Positions 1-5,703 of a stretch of 7,413 nt of DNA are shown piece by piece. The translations under genes were made by a program, and so were the position numbers. The DNA is from an uncultured Bacilli bacterium (GTDB lineage Bacteria; Bacillota_I; Bacilli_A; RF39; UBA660), in contig CAKORH010000045.1 in assembly GCA_934101235.1 (NCBI GenBank), forward strand, positions 1 through 7,413, written 5' to 3'. Every line of letters begins with the position of its first letter. Within the stretch, counting starts at the first letter, position 1. The notes beneath the pieces were generated by a model that did not search any database, was not told where the DNA came from, and saw only the letters and a list, made by a program, of their open reading frames with translations.

Positions 1-301
1 GACCAATTGAATCAAATAAATGCCAACTTATTGCTTCACCTTCACGGTCGGGGTCTGTTGCTAAATATATTTTATCACTTTTATTAGCTTCTTTTTTTAA
101 TTCAGTTATTATTTTCTTTTTACCACTAATTGGAATATATGTAGGAGTAAAATCATTTTCTACATCAACACCTAATCCAAATTTACCGCTAGTTGCTAAA
201 TCTCTTACATGACCTTTACTAGATAATACTTTATAGTTACTGCCTAAGTATTTTCCTATAGCTTTTGTCTTACTTGGAGATTCCACTATTACTAAGTTCA
301 T
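1..301 (-). CDS. topA: DNA topoisomerase I, N-terminal part (runs off the window)
   Basis: Type IA topoisomerase that relaxes negatively supercoiled DNA by passing a strand through a transient single-strand break. Only the first 100 codons are present, covering most of the Toprim domain. Visible signatures are VIVESPSKTKAIGKYLG near the N-terminus, with the catalytic-type Glu at residue 7, and LATDPDREGEAISWHL at residues 80-95, carrying the DxDxE metal-binding motif (D83, D85, E87). The active-site Tyr and C-terminal zinc domains lie beyond base 1. The ATG at 301-299 is preceded by AAAGAGGG about 7 bases upstream, and nothing in frame upstream is better. A terminator and an own promoter separate it from the pseudopilin gene, so it is probably transcribed independently. 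Family identification is secure. Confidence 0.97.
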   Translation of the reverse strand, partial: MNLVIVESPSKTKAIGKYLGSNYKVLSSKGHVRDLATSGKFGLGVDVENDFTPTYIPISGKKKIITELKKEANKSDKIYLATDPDREGEAISWHLFDSIG

Positions 302-327
302 ATAATCCCTCTTTCTCAATATATTTA

Positions 328-356
328 ATAATATACTTAAATAGTAAAAAAATCAA
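328..356 (-). promoter_or_regulatory. Predicted sigma-A type promoter of topA
   Basis: On the minus strand TTGATT (356-351) and TATTAT (333-328) are separated by exactly 17 bases. The predicted start near 321 gives a leader of about 20 nt that contains the AAAGAGGG ribosome binding site. The -35 box lies inside the downstream arm of the preceding terminator hairpin. AT-rich sequence makes such boxes cheap, so confidence is moderate. Confidence 0.45.
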
Positions 357-374
357 TGATAAATTTCACTGATT
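346..374 (-). terminator. Intrinsic terminator after the murG-ftsQ-queH-pseudopilin operon
   Basis: On the minus strand AATCAGTGA (374-366) pairs with TCATTGATT (359-351), giving 9 bp with one G-T wobble and a 6-base loop. The paired 3' arm runs into seven consecutive T (352-346). The stop codon of the pseudopilin gene (375-373) touches the base of the stem. Confidence 0.75.
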
Positions 375-1170
375 AATTTATGTCTATAAATTTATATGTA
401 CCATCTGTTCTAGTAACACTTTTACTTAATTCTGCATCTATTATTAGATTTGTAATAGTCGCTGTATCATCATTTGCACTACTGCTTATGTTTTTATTGT
501 ATTGAAACTCAATTTCATATGGTGTATTTTTATATAAATTCATTTTATATGTTCCGCTATCAATACCACTTTTCGTCAGTTTTATAGAACCATTTATTAT
601 AACTATCAATTTATCCCAAGATTTTTCACTAGATACTTTCCAATTAAAAGACAAAGTACCAGCCTTTTTGGTAGTAAACTTTAATGTTGTACTTGCAGTA
701 GTTCTATCTTTACCTTGATTATTAGATTTAAAATTATAGCCAGTTTCTGCATCATAAATATCTGTTATTGTACCACTGGCAGAGTCATCAAATTTTATAG
801 TTATAGTAATATCTTTGTTTTCTATATCTGCACCGTTTATTACATTATTATCTACTAATTCTTTCAATTCTATAGATGTATCTGTACTCTTTATTTTTGA
901 TTTTAAATCTGCACAACTATTTATCGCATCTGCTCCACTATAAAAATATTGACTTAAATCTTCATAATCTTTTAAATCATCATCACAATTATTTAATTCT
1001 TCTAATAATACATTTACAGATTCTTTAATTATTCTTTCATTTTCTTTTGTTATTTTATTTTTTGCTTTGCCAAATGCACCAAAACCTTTAGTAGCAGTTA
1101 TAGTTACTACCAAACTTAATATAACTATAACTGCTAGTATTTCAACTAATGTAAACCCTTTTTTATTCAT
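373..1170 (-). CDS. Prepilin-like protein with type IV leader and a C-terminal surface beta domain
   Basis: A class III (prepilin) signal is unmistakable: MNKKG-FTLVE at residues 1-10, with predicted cleavage after Gly5, methylation of Phe6 and the conserved Glu at mature position 5. It is followed by the hydrophobic helix ILAVIVILSLVVTITA. The mature protein would be displayed on the membrane or assembled into a pseudopilus. Two Cys (62, 86) could form a disulfide. Residues about 160-250 (SFNWKVSSEKSWDKL, then IEFQYNK and NDDTATITNLII) resemble MAM/cleaved-adhesin-like beta-sandwich domains of cell-surface proteins; this is by-eye resemblance only. I chose the ATG at 1170 and not the one at 1203, because it starts exactly at the prepilin leader and has AAAAGGTGAA just upstream. 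It overlaps the end of queH by 8 bases, which suggests translational coupling. No other pilus genes are in view, and its partners are unknown. Confidence 0.88.
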   Translation of the reverse strand: MNKKGFTLVEILAVIVILSLVVTITATKGFGAFGKAKNKITKENERIIKESVNVLLEELNNCDDDLKDYEDLSQYFYSGADAINSCADLKSKIKSTDTSIELKELVDNNVINGADIENKDITITIKFDDSASGTITDIYDAETGYNFKSNNQGKDRTTASTTLKFTTKKAGTLSFNWKVSSEKSWDKLIVIINGSIKLTKSGIDSGTYKMNLYKNTPYEIEFQYNKNISSSANDDTATITNLIIDAELSKSVTRTDGTYKFIDIN

Positions 1171-1756
1171 TTTCTTCACCTTTTCTAGAATATATGCATC
1201 CACAATAATCTTGTCTATATAATCCGTATTTATTTGATAATTCTATAGATTTTTTATATCCATTTTCTTTTTTAAAATCACTTGGTAAATATTTAATATT
1301 ATAAATTTTTTCTAAATCATAACCTATTTCATTTATTATATTACTAAGTTTATATGGACTTACAGTAAGTGTCGTTGCAAAATATTCAAAATTATTAATT
1401 TTACCTAATTTAGCTGTACAATCTAATCTTAGTCTATAACATTTATGGCATCTTATTCCTCTTTCAGGAACTTTCTCTAAACCGGTAGCCATTTCATGGA
1501 ATACATTATTATCATAGTCACAATCTAAATAGTTAATGTTATAATGCTTAATTATTCTAATTTGTTCACTTTTTCTTTTTTCATACTCCTCATATGGTTC
1601 AATATTAGGATTATAATATAATATAGTTATATCAAAATAATTCATCAATCTTTCAATACATGTAGTTGAACATGGAGCACAACAAGAATGTAATAATAAC
1701 TTTGGTTTATAATCTAATTTTTTTATAATCTTATTCATTTCATCATTATAATTCAT
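1163..1756 (-). CDS. queH: Epoxyqueuosine reductase QueH
   Basis: QueH (formerly DUF208) carries out the last step of queuosine synthesis, reducing epoxyqueuosine to queuosine in the anticodon loop of GUN tRNAs. It is the cobalamin-independent alternative to QueG. The 197-residue protein has the full family pattern: LLLHSCCAPCS (residues 20-30) with the adjacent Cys25-Cys26, YYNPNI (47-52), RCHKCY (102-107), TTLTVSPYK (128-136) and CGC (185-187). These cysteines match the iron-sulfur and redox positions of the family. The ATG at 1756 lies 2 bases after the ftsQ stop. Its GAGGAG ribosome binding site is formed by the last two ftsQ Glu codons. The end overlaps the pseudopilin start by 8 bases. 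It is probably read from the murG promoter. No other queuosine genes are visible. Confidence 0.95.
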   Translation of the reverse strand: MNYNDEMNKIIKKLDYKPKLLLHSCCAPCSTTCIERLMNYFDITILYYNPNIEPYEEYEKRKSEQIRIIKHYNINYLDCDYDNNVFHEMATGLEKVPERGIRCHKCYRLRLDCTAKLGKINNFEYFATTLTVSPYKLSNIINEIGYDLEKIYNIKYLPSDFKKENGYKKSIELSNKYGLYRQDYCGCIYSRKGEENE

Positions 1757-1758
1757 AA

Positions 1759-2475
1759 TTACTCCTCATACGGTATAAATACTAAATTTGATAATTTATT
1801 AGAATCTAAGTTTATAGTACCATACTTTCCATTAAGTGATGCAAATATAGAATTATATTTATTTAATACATTTACTGTTTTTGTATTACAAATTATAGTA
1901 TTACTATCACTCATAACAATTTTAAATATATTATCACTTATTAATTCACCAGATTCATTATATTTAGGATAATATTCTATATAATTAATTTCATATACAA
2001 TATTATCATTTAATCTATCATAATCTTTAATAAATTCTTTTAATATATCTCTTTTAGTATTATTTATTAATACTGGAATTCCATATATATTATAATTATT
2101 ATTATTTATAATATCACCAGTATTTAATACAATTTTATCTTTTGTTTCATAGTAGAATAATGGCTTTTTTTCAGTAACTTTTATTTTTACTACATTACCA
2201 AACCATTTAGTTACTTTAACATCACTTATAAAATCTATCTTTTTTATATTATTTTTTATAGTCCATGATGAATATTTAAATATAGATGGATAATCTTTTA
2301 ATTTTGATACTCTTAATATTTCTGCTTCACTAACTATATTATTACCAGTTATTTCAAAATGTTTTATCGGTCTATTTATTAGATAATAGCAAAAAAAACC
2401 TATTATATATATAAACAATAAAAACGCTAATGTTCTTTTAAAATTCAATCTCTTTTTAGTCTTTTTCCTACTCAT
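1759..2475 (-). CDS. ftsQ: Cell division protein FtsQ/DivIB
   Basis: Bitopic divisome protein that links septal peptidoglycan synthesis to the division ring, with FtsL/DivIC and FtsB partners. At 238 residues it has the usual order. A very basic cytoplasmic tail (MSRKKTKKRLNFKRT) is followed by one membrane segment (about residues 15-33), a POTRA domain (about 36-105, starting at IKHFEITGNNIVSEAEIL and ending near VTEKKPL) and a beta domain to the C-terminus. Start at 2475 with a modest AAGGAA site inside the end of murG; only one base separates it from the murG stop. Adjacency to murG is the classic division/cell-wall cluster arrangement and supports the call. ftsA and ftsZ do not follow; queH does. 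Confidence 0.93.
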   Translation of the reverse strand: MSRKKTKKRLNFKRTLAFLLFIYIIGFFCYYLINRPIKHFEITGNNIVSEAEILRVSKLKDYPSIFKYSSWTIKNNIKKIDFISDVKVTKWFGNVVKIKVTEKKPLFYYETKDKIVLNTGDIINNNNYNIYGIPVLINNTKRDILKEFIKDYDRLNDNIVYEINYIEYYPKYNESGELISDNIFKIVMSDSNTIICNTKTVNVLNKYNSIFASLNGKYGTINLDSNKLSNLVFIPYEE

Positions 2476-2476
2476 A

Positions 2477-3556
2477 TTATTCCTTACTTAACTTACTTAA
2501 TATATTATATATTTTAGTACTACTATCTTTTATAACAAATTGTTCCATATTATTTTTTAAATTATTACTAAATTCCTCATTCAGACATTTATCAATACTA
2601 GTTCTTAATATATCTTTATTTAAATCTTTTTCTTCTATCATAATACATGCATCACTATTTTTTAGTGATAAAGCATTATAATATTGATGGTTATTTGCTA
2701 CATAAGGACTAGGTATAATTATAGATGGAACTTTTAATGCTATTATTTCACTTAAACTACTTGCCCCTGCACGAGATACTATAACATCTATATCTTTTAA
2801 AAGTCCACTCATATTTTCTATAAATGGAACTATATGTACATTTCTAGAAAATTGATATTTACTAAATTCTTCAAAATAACTTTTACCAGTAACATAAATA
2901 ACTTCATATTTTTTATTTTCTATGGATTTTAAATATTCTACCATCTTATTATTAATTACACTACTACCTAAACTACCACTTACTATTAAAACTACTTTAT
3001 TTGTAGATTTTACACCAAACCTAGTTTTACTAATACGTTCTATATCTATTGCATTTTCACTACATGGATTACCAGTAAAATATACTTTATCAGGATATTT
3101 AAAATATTTTTCTGAATCCTTAAAACTTACCCCTATAGCATCAACATATTTGCTTAATAGTTTGTTAGATTTACCAGGTATACTATTTTGTTCATGTATA
3201 AATGTTTTAATATTTAATTTATGTGCAGCCATTATTACTGGATAAGTTACATAACCACCCACACCAACTACAACATCTGGTTTAAATCCCTTCATAATTT
3301 TAATGCATTCATTATAAGCTTTTTTTATTAAAAATATATTTTTAAAATTTCTTATCATATCTTTTTTAGATAGACCATATATCTCTAACGCTTTATAATT
3401 AATATTATGCTTAGGTATAATATCTTTCTCCATTCTATTATGAGTACCAATATATAAAAATTCACTACCTGGTTCTAACTCTTTTATTTTATTTATAATT
3501 GAAAGAGCTGGATATATATGTCCTCCAGTACCACCTGCTGTTACTATAACTTTCAT
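2477..3556 (-). CDS. murG: UDP-N-acetylglucosamine--undecaprenyl-PP-MurNAc-pentapeptide GlcNAc transferase MurG
   Basis: Converts lipid I to lipid II by adding GlcNAc, on the cytoplasmic face of the membrane; the last intracellular step of peptidoglycan synthesis. The 359 residues match the family length and GT-B layout: GGTGGHIYPALS (8-19) binds the lipid acceptor side, GVGGYVTYP (98-106), HEQN (121-124), TGNP (161-164), and the UDP-GlcNAc half with SRAGASSLSE (261-270) and PSPYVANNHQ (282-291). The usual GGSxGA loop reads SGSLGS here (193-198), a mild variant. Start ATG at 3556 with AGGTGATG about 5 bases upstream. First gene of a four-gene unit murG-ftsQ-queH-pseudopilin. Presence of MurG and FtsQ implies a walled cell, unlike true mycoplasmas. 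Confidence 0.97.
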   Translation of the reverse strand: MKVIVTAGGTGGHIYPALSIINKIKELEPGSEFLYIGTHNRMEKDIIPKHNINYKALEIYGLSKKDMIRNFKNIFLIKKAYNECIKIMKGFKPDVVVGVGGYVTYPVIMAAHKLNIKTFIHEQNSIPGKSNKLLSKYVDAIGVSFKDSEKYFKYPDKVYFTGNPCSENAIDIERISKTRFGVKSTNKVVLIVSGSLGSSVINNKMVEYLKSIENKKYEVIYVTGKSYFEEFSKYQFSRNVHIVPFIENMSGLLKDIDVIVSRAGASSLSEIIALKVPSIIIPSPYVANNHQYYNALSLKNSDACIMIEEKDLNKDILRTSIDKCLNEEFSNNLKNNMEQFVIKDSSTKIYNILSKLSKE

Positions 3557-3572
3557 ATCATCACCTATAAAG

Positions 3573-3601
3573 ATTATATAATATTTTTATATAATTTTTA
3601 A
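3573..3601 (-). promoter_or_regulatory. Weak candidate promoter of the murG operon
   Basis: On the minus strand TATAAT (3578-3573) is 17 bases from a poor -35 TTAAAA (3601-3596). The predicted start would leave a leader of only about 10-12 nt before the murG ATG. The 66-base gap between the preceding terminator and murG must contain a promoter if that terminator is efficient, but its AT content makes exact placement uncertain. Confidence 0.3.
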
Positions 3602-3610
3602 CACTAAATT

Positions 3611-3634
3611 AAAAAAAGAATACTATTTGTATTC
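3611..3634 (-). terminator. Intrinsic terminator after the membrane-anchored protein gene at 3623-4705
   Basis: On the minus strand GAATAC (3634-3629) and GTATTC (3623-3618) form a perfect 6-bp stem with a 5-base loop, followed directly by seven T (3617-3611). The stop codon of the upstream gene lies in the loop and 3' arm. The stem is short and AT-rich, so termination may be partial. Confidence 0.55.
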
Positions 3635-4705
3635 AATTTTTACATTACTTGATTCAATATTTGAACTTACAGTAATATTATCACTAGGATTAATATCATA
3701 TATATAAGGTACATCAATTTTAAATATTTCATCTTTATCTTTTACATATAAAATAGAATATTTATTTTCTTTTAAAATATTATCAAAAATACTTTTATCT
3801 ATTTCAATTATAATATTACTACTTTCTACTTCTATATTATAATCTGATAAATCAGTAAATATCTTATTATTAACTTCTGATATATCATATCCAGATATAA
3901 TAACTTTACCATCTTCAAAAACATACTTTAAATCACTATTTAAACTAATTAAACCAATCTTTTTAACTAATTTTCTATCTTTTATATCTATATAATCACA
4001 TGTATCAAAAACACATTTTAAAGTATCATTAAAATATATATTATATATTTTATTATCTACATTAAGATTTAATTTATATTTATTATAATTTACATCTTCA
4101 CTATTACTAATAAATTCACCCATATTAATTATATTATCATTTAATATAGTATTTCCATAAATAACAATATTATCTAACCCACTTGAAATTTCATCAAAAG
4201 CTAAAACTGCACTTATTATCTTACCAGAATCTACTATTTGATTTTCAGTAGAATTATTATATTTAACTATTAATTTAAAATTATTAGTATCATTCTGTTT
4301 TAAAAATAAATTGTATGCAATAGTACTAGTAGACGTAGGAAAAATATTTGTATTAATTAACGTATCATTTAAATATAACTCATATGTTATATCATTTAAT
4401 CTTTCAAATGTATTTTCCACATTATCTAACTTAATACTATAAAATATATCTTTATTACCAATATTCTTTATATTAAAAGTTTTTTCTATACTAGAACCTG
4501 GTATAAAATTATTATTCTCTTTTGTAACTAATTTCTCAGTACCATCACTATATTCAATTTTTAATATCTGACTAATAAAAGTCTTAGATTTACTATCTTT
4601 ACCTATTATTTCACTTGATAAAAATCCATATGATATAAAAAACGTAGATACAACTATTAATAACACTCCAATACTAACTAATATAATTATATTTTTCTTC
4701 TTCAT
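3623..4705 (-). CDS. Membrane-anchored extracytoplasmic protein of unknown function, TasA/camelysin-like N-terminal half
   Basis: Not assigned to a named gene. The 360-residue protein starts with MKKKN and a hydrophobic segment (about residues 5-30) that would be a signal anchor or uncleaved signal peptide, with the rest outside the cell. Residues about 45-172 contain an FIPGSSIEKTFNIKNIGNKDIFYSIKLDNV-type stretch (68-96; a PG turn followed by alternating beta strands). This resembles the Ig-like beta domains of TasA/camelysin (CalY) biofilm and surface proteins. The resemblance is by eye. The C-terminal half (about 175-360) is again beta-rich with no recognised motif and no LPXTG sorting signal. 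Start ATG at 4705 with AGAGGG 6 bases upstream. It has its own predicted promoter and terminator, so it is probably monocistronic. Confidence 0.8.
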   Translation of the reverse strand: MKKKNIIILVSIGVLLIVVSTFFISYGFLSSEIIGKDSKSKTFISQILKIEYSDGTEKLVTKENNNFIPGSSIEKTFNIKNIGNKDIFYSIKLDNVENTFERLNDITYELYLNDTLINTNIFPTSTSTIAYNLFLKQNDTNNFKLIVKYNNSTENQIVDSGKIISAVLAFDEISSGLDNIVIYGNTILNDNIINMGEFISNSEDVNYNKYKLNLNVDNKIYNIYFNDTLKCVFDTCDYIDIKDRKLVKKIGLISLNSDLKYVFEDGKVIISGYDISEVNNKIFTDLSDYNIEVESSNIIIEIDKSIFDNILKENKYSILYVKDKDEIFKIDVPYIYDINPSDNITVSSNIESSNVKIEYK

Positions 4706-4728
4706 ATAATACCCTCTATCTAATAATG

Positions 4729-4737
4729 ATTATAACA
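4729..4737 (-). promoter_or_regulatory. Extended -10 promoter for the gene at 3623-4705
   Basis: On the minus strand TGTTATAAT (4737-4729) is a perfect TGnTATAAT extended -10 box; no convincing -35 is seen, which extended -10 promoters tolerate. The predicted start near 4721 gives a leader of about 16 nt containing the ribosome binding site. It sits directly after the T-tract of the preceding terminator. Confidence 0.5.
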
Positions 4738-4761
4738 AAAAAAAACACTTATTAAAAGTAT
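4737..4761 (-). terminator. Intrinsic terminator after the small membrane protein gene at 4768-5256
   Basis: On the minus strand ATACTT (4761-4756) pairs with AAGTGT (4750-4745), giving 6 bp with one G-T wobble and a 5-base loop. It is followed by a run of nine T overlapping the end of the stem (4745-4737). It lies 7 bases beyond the TAG stop. Confidence 0.6.
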
Positions 4762-4767
4762 ATTTTT

Positions 4768-5256
4768 CTAATTAGACAAATTTTGTTGTAATTGTTTTAA
4801 AGCAGTTAAAAATGCTTCTTCTTTATCATAACTCATTAATTTTACTTTTAAATTTGAATTATTATTATCTAAATTACTACTATTATCTAAATTAATTTTC
4901 TTTACGCTTATTTCCTCTGTATCTGAAACATAATTTTCATCATAAGAAAAACTTTTATTTTTAGTATTATTTAATAATTCTTCATAACTTATTATTGCAT
5001 TCTTTTCTTGTTCCTCTTCATAATCTGTTAATTTAACAGCACTAGGTTTATAATCTTTTTCTATCTTCTCTTTAATACTATTTAAATCATTAATATCACT
5101 TTCTTTATAATATGTACCCACAATATCATCCCTTTTTATTAGAAATGTTACATATATTAACCCTAACATTAATAAAAACGTAAACGTTAAAAATATATAA
5201 TCACCCATACTTAATGTATATAAAAATCCAAATATATTTTCTATTATACTTTTCAT
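4768..5256 (-). CDS. Small single-span membrane protein, function unknown
   Basis: Not recognised. The 162-residue protein has one clear hydrophobic segment (about residues 19-41, YIFLTFTFLLMLGLIYVTFLI). Basic KRDD follows directly, which suggests the long C-terminal part faces the cytoplasm. That tail (42-162) is rich in Glu, Lys, Asp, Ser and Asn, with an Asn/Ser-rich low-complexity stretch (about 125-137). It ends in a predicted amphipathic helix (DKEEAFLTALKQLQQNLSN). A tail of this type could be a docking or scaffold region, but nothing in sequence or context identifies the partner. The start at 5256 is supported by AAGGAAGT about 8 bases upstream, and a promoter and terminator flank the gene. 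Amino acid make-up and clean signals make it a likely real gene. Confidence 0.75.
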   Translation of the reverse strand: MKSIIENIFGFLYTLSMGDYIFLTFTFLLMLGLIYVTFLIKRDDIVGTYYKESDINDLNSIKEKIEKDYKPSAVKLTDYEEEQEKNAIISYEELLNNTKNKSFSYDENYVSDTEEISVKKINLDNSSNLDNNNSNLKVKLMSYDKEEAFLTALKQLQQNLSN

Positions 5257-5279
5257 TCTAACACTTCCTTGATGTATTT

Positions 5280-5288
5280 ATTATATCA
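5280..5288 (-). promoter_or_regulatory. Extended -10 promoter for the small membrane protein gene
   Basis: On the minus strand TGATATAAT (5288-5280) is a perfect extended -10 box. The predicted start near 5273 lies just upstream of the AAGGAAGT ribosome binding site, giving a leader of about 17 nt. No strong -35 was found at 16-18 bases. Confidence 0.55.
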
Positions 5289-5340
5289 AAGATTAAAAAG
5301 AAATAGAATGATACTAAATTTAATTTACATAATTAATGTA

Positions 5341-5376
5341 AAAGACTATTTCAAAATTGAGAGTTAAAACATAGTC
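5341..5376 (-). terminator. Candidate terminator of the toxin-like mRNA
   Basis: On the minus strand GACTAT (5376-5371) pairs with ATAGTC (5349-5344) across a 21-base loop that can add two or three more pairs. The arm is followed by TTTT. The stem is AT-rich and the T-run short, so this is a weak candidate. It is the first plausible stop for minus-strand transcription leaving the small peptide gene at 5589-5666. Confidence 0.3.
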
Positions 5377-5430
5377 TATATTTTACTTACAATGTTATTA
5401 TGTCTAAACTATAATTAAAATAATTTATCA

Positions 5431-5459
5431 TTTACAATACTCAAATTTTGTTTTATACT
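5431..5459 (+). promoter_or_regulatory. Promoter of the plus-strand small RNA
   Basis: TTTACA (5431-5436) and TATACT (5454-5459) each match the sigma-A consensus at five of six positions and are separated by exactly 17 bases. This is among the best -35/-10 pairs in the window, and it is one of only two on the plus strand side of any feature. No protein gene lies downstream, so it points to an RNA. The predicted start is near A5466. Confidence 0.6.
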
Positions 5460-5465
5460 TAATTT

Positions 5466-5532
5466 AGTAGAACATTCATTTATTTGAATGCCTACCGTTG
5501 TTTGGTGGCACACGTACTCGTGTGCTTTTGTT
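5466..5532 (+). ncRNA. Predicted ~67-nt antisense small RNA (candidate type I antitoxin)
   Basis: The RNA is predicted from a good promoter (5431-5459) and a strong terminator (5508-5532). It contains three local hairpins: CATTCA/TGAATG (5473-5490), CCTACC/GGTGG with a 7-base loop (5491-5508), and the terminator stem. It is transcribed toward the hydrophobic peptide gene at 5589-5666 on the other strand and ends before it. It would therefore be antisense to the 3' UTR of that mRNA. Its 5' region (5470-5496) nearly duplicates the predicted 5' end of the peptide mRNA. Size, compactness and convergent arrangement are like antitoxin RNAs of type I systems such as RNA II of the Fst/par locus; that parallel is architectural, not sequence homology. 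No known RNA family was recognised. Confidence 0.55.
5508..5532 (+). terminator. GC-rich intrinsic terminator of the plus-strand small RNA
   Basis: GCACACG (5508-5514) and CGTGTGC (5519-5525) form a perfect 7-bp stem, by far the most GC-rich hairpin in the window, with a TACT loop. It is followed by TTTTGTT (5526-5532). On the minus strand the same hairpin has no T-run after it, so it works in the plus direction only. Confidence 0.7.
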
Positions 5533-5588
5533 ATGCAGTTAAACAAAACAATTAACACATTATGTACTAGTGCCAGTTAAATAAACCT

Positions 5589-5666
5589 TTACCCCCTGAA
5601 TAGAAGAAGTATTAGTGTACTCAACATGATTAATATTAATAATCTTTCGAAGGCTTGATTACGCAT
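5589..5666 (-). CDS. 25-residue hydrophobic peptide, candidate type I toxin
   Basis: An unrecognised small ORF with unusually strong support. ATG (5666-5664) is preceded, 7 bases away, by AAAGGGGTG (5682-5674), the strongest Shine-Dalgarno match in the window, and by its own promoter. The peptide has a charged N-terminus (MRNQAFER), a 15-residue Leu/Ile-rich core (LLILIMLSTLILLLF, long enough for a short membrane helix) and ends in Arg-Gly. This charged-hydrophobic-charged plan is typical of membrane-acting type I toxins (Fst, Ibs, TisB, TxpA kinds), with no specific sequence match recalled. Codons such as GCC, TTC, ATC, AGG and GGG contrast with the A/T-ending codons of neighbouring genes and hint at transfer. 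A convergent antisense RNA faces it. Alternatives: a leader peptide or a small regulatory membrane protein. Confidence 0.6.
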   Translation of the reverse strand: MRNQAFERLLILIMLSTLILLLFRG

Positions 5667-5674
5667 ACTATCAC

Positions 5675-5703
5675 ACCCCTTTACTACTTAAATAGTTTGA
5701 GGT
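5675..5703 (-). promoter_or_regulatory. 5'-UTR hairpin covering the ribosome binding site of the small peptide gene
   Basis: On the minus strand ACCTC (5703-5699) can pair with GGGGT (5679-5675), and inside it ACTA (5696-5693) pairs with TAGT (5686-5683) around a 6-base loop. This buries the core of the AAAGGGGTG ribosome binding site. One further T-G pair can extend the outer stem. Such sequestration is a known feature of type I toxin mRNAs. Confidence 0.5.

Noticed and set aside
1168..1203. Longer start for the pseudopilin gene at 1203 (11 extra residues)
   Set aside because: The extra residues come from the queH coding region in another frame. They would bury the prepilin leader, which must be at or near the N-terminus. 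The ATG at 1170 has its own ribosome binding site.
2922..3245. Plus-strand open frame of 107 codons
   Set aside because: It lies wholly inside murG on the opposite strand, has no ribosome binding site and its hydrophobic composition is the shadow of AT-rich coding sequence.
5344..5376. CRISPR-like repeat or tracrRNA-like stretch (inverted GACTAT/ATAGTC ends, GTTAAAAC core on the plus strand)
   Set aside because: It occurs once, no spacer-repeat periodicity follows and no cas gene is present. It is better read as a weak terminator hairpin for minus-strand transcription.
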